Source: DYJE01 sp041660385
GTDB lineage: Bacteria > Desulfobacterota > Desulfobacteria > Desulfobacterales > Desulfolunaceae
DNA length: 64,000 nt
Reading direction: 5' to 3'
Assembly: GCA_041660385.1 (NCBI GenBank)
Contig: JBAZWJ010000002.1
Location: 146,871-210,870 of the forward strand
Part shown: positions 61,497 through 64,000 of the stretch, one piece after another
How the letters are laid out: the number at the start of each line of letters is the position of its first letter
How positions within the stretch are numbered: the stretch's first letter is position 1
Translations under genes and position numbers: made by a program
The notes under the pieces: model-generated
Seen by the model: only the letters and a program-made list of their open reading frames with translations
Databases searched by the model: none
What the model was told of the DNA's origin: nothing

Positions 61497-62632
61497 TTAC
61501 GACAACCGGTTCTTAAAATCTTCATAGCCAAAAGTCCGAATAAGCTCCATCCCATCGTTTTCAGGTTCATAAAGATAGATGGACGGCAACCGTACCCCGT
61601 TGAACGTATTGGTTTTCACCATGGAATAGATGGCCATATCCGTGAAAACAAGCCGGTCTCCAATCTCAAGGGGTTGATCGAAAGAATATTCGCCGATCAC
61701 ATCTCCGGCCAGACAGGAAAGACCGCCAAGACGATAGGTATAAGGTTTTTCTCCAGGCATGCCGCTGTCGATGATATGTGGGCGGTAGGGCATTTCAAGC
61801 ACATCGGGCATATGGGTTGCGGCTGATGTGTCCATGATGGCGATGTTCATATCCGCCGGAACGATATCAAGAACCGTTGAAACAAGGACACCTGCATCCA
61901 GAGCCACGGCTTCACCGGGTTCCAGATAGACCTGAACCTTGTATTTTTCCTTGATGTGGTTGACCACACGGACAAGACGTTCGATGTCGTAATCCTTCCG
62001 GGTGATATGGTGACCACCACCCAGATTCATCCAGGAAAGGTCGTTCAGATAAGGGCCGAATGTCTTTTCAAATGCGGCAACGGTTCGTTCCAGTGTATCG
62101 GAATTCTGCTGGCACAAAGTATGGAAATGCAGACCGGAAATACCTGCAAGATCATGATCTTTGAAATCCTTGTAGCGCACACCAAGTCTTGATCCGGGAG
62201 AGCAGGGATCGTAAATCGGCACCGTGCCTTCCGAATGTTCCGGGTTAACCCTGATTCCGCAGGATATGGTGCGTCCCGATGCTTCAACCATGGGCCTGAA
62301 CCGTTTCCACTGGGTGAAGGAATTGAACACCATATGATCCGATAGCGTTACGAGTTCTTCCACATCGGAAACGCTGTAAGCAGCAGCAAAGGCATGAACC
62401 TCTTTTTGAAATTCTTCTCTGCCAAGACGCGCTTCATCGGGCGAACTGGCGCAGATACCGTCCAGTGTTTCCCGCAGGAGGGGAAACACCCGGAACATGG
62501 CAAAGCATTTCAGAGCCAGAAGAATATGGCAGCCTGTACGTTGTTTCACCTGTGCAAGGATGGAAAGGTTGTGTCTTAAACAATCCATATCCACCACGAA
62601 ACACGGTGTTTCAACCCTTGCCGGGTCGAATT

Positions 62633-62654
<22 letters not shown>
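61497..62654 (-). CDS. nspC: carboxynorspermidine decarboxylase
   Basis: About 385 residues; the start at ATG 62654 (overlap of 22 bases with the upstream gene) is preferred over a longer frame. It is a PLP-dependent, alanine-racemase-fold decarboxylase making norspermidine or spermidine from the carboxy precursor. The PLP lysine is in LLALKCFAMF (about residue 49), GLHFHTLCQQN is the conserved ring-binding loop, and the partner-subunit motif SCLAGDVIGEY supplies the catalytic Cys-Asp. The next two genes on the strand are part of the same pathway. Confidence 0.92.
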
Positions 62655-63811
<1,157 letters not shown>

Positions 63812-63875
63812 GGTTTTCTCCTTTAAAATTGGTTTCATCCGCCATTGGATGTTGAACGTTCGATGTTGGACGTTG

Positions 63876-64000
63876 ATGGCGTCGTAAAAAGTCCCATATG
63901 CGGCGTTATAGTGTTTGGCCAGACGTTCGACATACTACATGTATGCCTTCACGCCTGGCCAAACACTATGCCTTGCCTATGGGCCTTTTTCCATAGCCAT
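63876..64000. repeat. long inverted repeat at the right window edge
   Basis: Two arms of about 46 bases, 63876-63922 (AAAAAGTCCCATATGCGGC) and 63955-64000 (its imperfect complement through GGCCAAACACTATG), flank a 32-base centre with ACATACTACATGTATG. About 80 percent arm identity. It runs off the window and may be part of a larger repeat upstream of the carboxynorspermidine dehydrogenase gene. Confidence 0.65.

Overview
The window looks like a chromosomal segment of a Gram-negative, deltaproteobacterial-type organism (Desulfobacterota, perhaps Desulfobacterales). This is inferred from LPS heptose synthesis (HldE), an ExbB/ExbD-type envelope motor, a NIL-domain ferredoxin, a carboxynorspermidine-type polyamine pathway and many short palindromic dispersed repeats. 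There is no phage, plasmid, integrase, transposase or CRISPR array. Genes are densely packed in operons. A 10-N run at 45347-45356 shows that this is an assembled draft.

Layout. 0.3-3.3 kb (+): small unknown protein, miaB, a DUF151-type nuclease and a PHP phosphoesterase. 3.4-7.8 kb (-): hldE, a deoxyhypusine-synthase-like protein, an unknown protein and a LOG-family nucleotide hydrolase. 8-8.9 kb (+): a polytopic membrane protein. 8.9-16.7 kb (-): a six-gene operon with an ExbB/TolQ-like channel, an ExbD-like protein, a TonB/TolA-like trans-periplasmic protein and three large signal-peptide proteins of unknown function. This is the best candidate for an undescribed system. 16.9-24.9 kb (-): a self-contained type II fatty-acid/polyketide set (malonyltransferase, FabI-like reductase, KAS III, FabG, FabZ, KAS I/II, ACP, PlsC-like acyltransferase, phosphopantetheinyl transferase). 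Divergent from it at 25.2-26.7 kb (+) is a sigma-54 enhancer-binding protein, and the intergenic region holds two tandem 19-bp palindromes and candidate -24/-12 promoters.

Two inverted copies of a MITE-like element (18734-18986 and 28237-28497) lie on either side of the core fatty-acid genes. 28.7-38.2 kb: recC-recB and recD, with a CheC/CheX-motif protein in between on the opposite strand. 38.2-41.7 kb: a coiled-coil protein, an alpha/beta hydrolase and a secreted Ntn hydrolase. 41.7-46.7 kb (-): rsmB, fmt, def, a YbhN-like membrane protein (broken by the assembly gap) and ribF. 46.9 kb: tRNA-Leu(CAG) with clear promoter and terminator, then a MATE transporter, ddl, a DUF1992 protein and tRNA-Met(CAT).

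50.7-51.6 kb is a decayed patch with a truncated ORF and a frameshifted XRE regulator. 51.6-55.4 kb (-): an MBL hydrolase, mtaB, mnmA and a NIL/ferredoxin protein. 55.7-57.9 kb (+): an unusual acyltransferase-alpha/beta-hydrolase fusion. 57.9-63.8 kb (-): a B12-binding radical SAM protein, a small unknown protein, agmatinase, carboxynorspermidine decarboxylase and carboxynorspermidine dehydrogenase. Together the last three point to a putrescine-to-(nor)spermidine route, which may connect with the deoxyhypusine-synthase-like gene at 5.2 kb.
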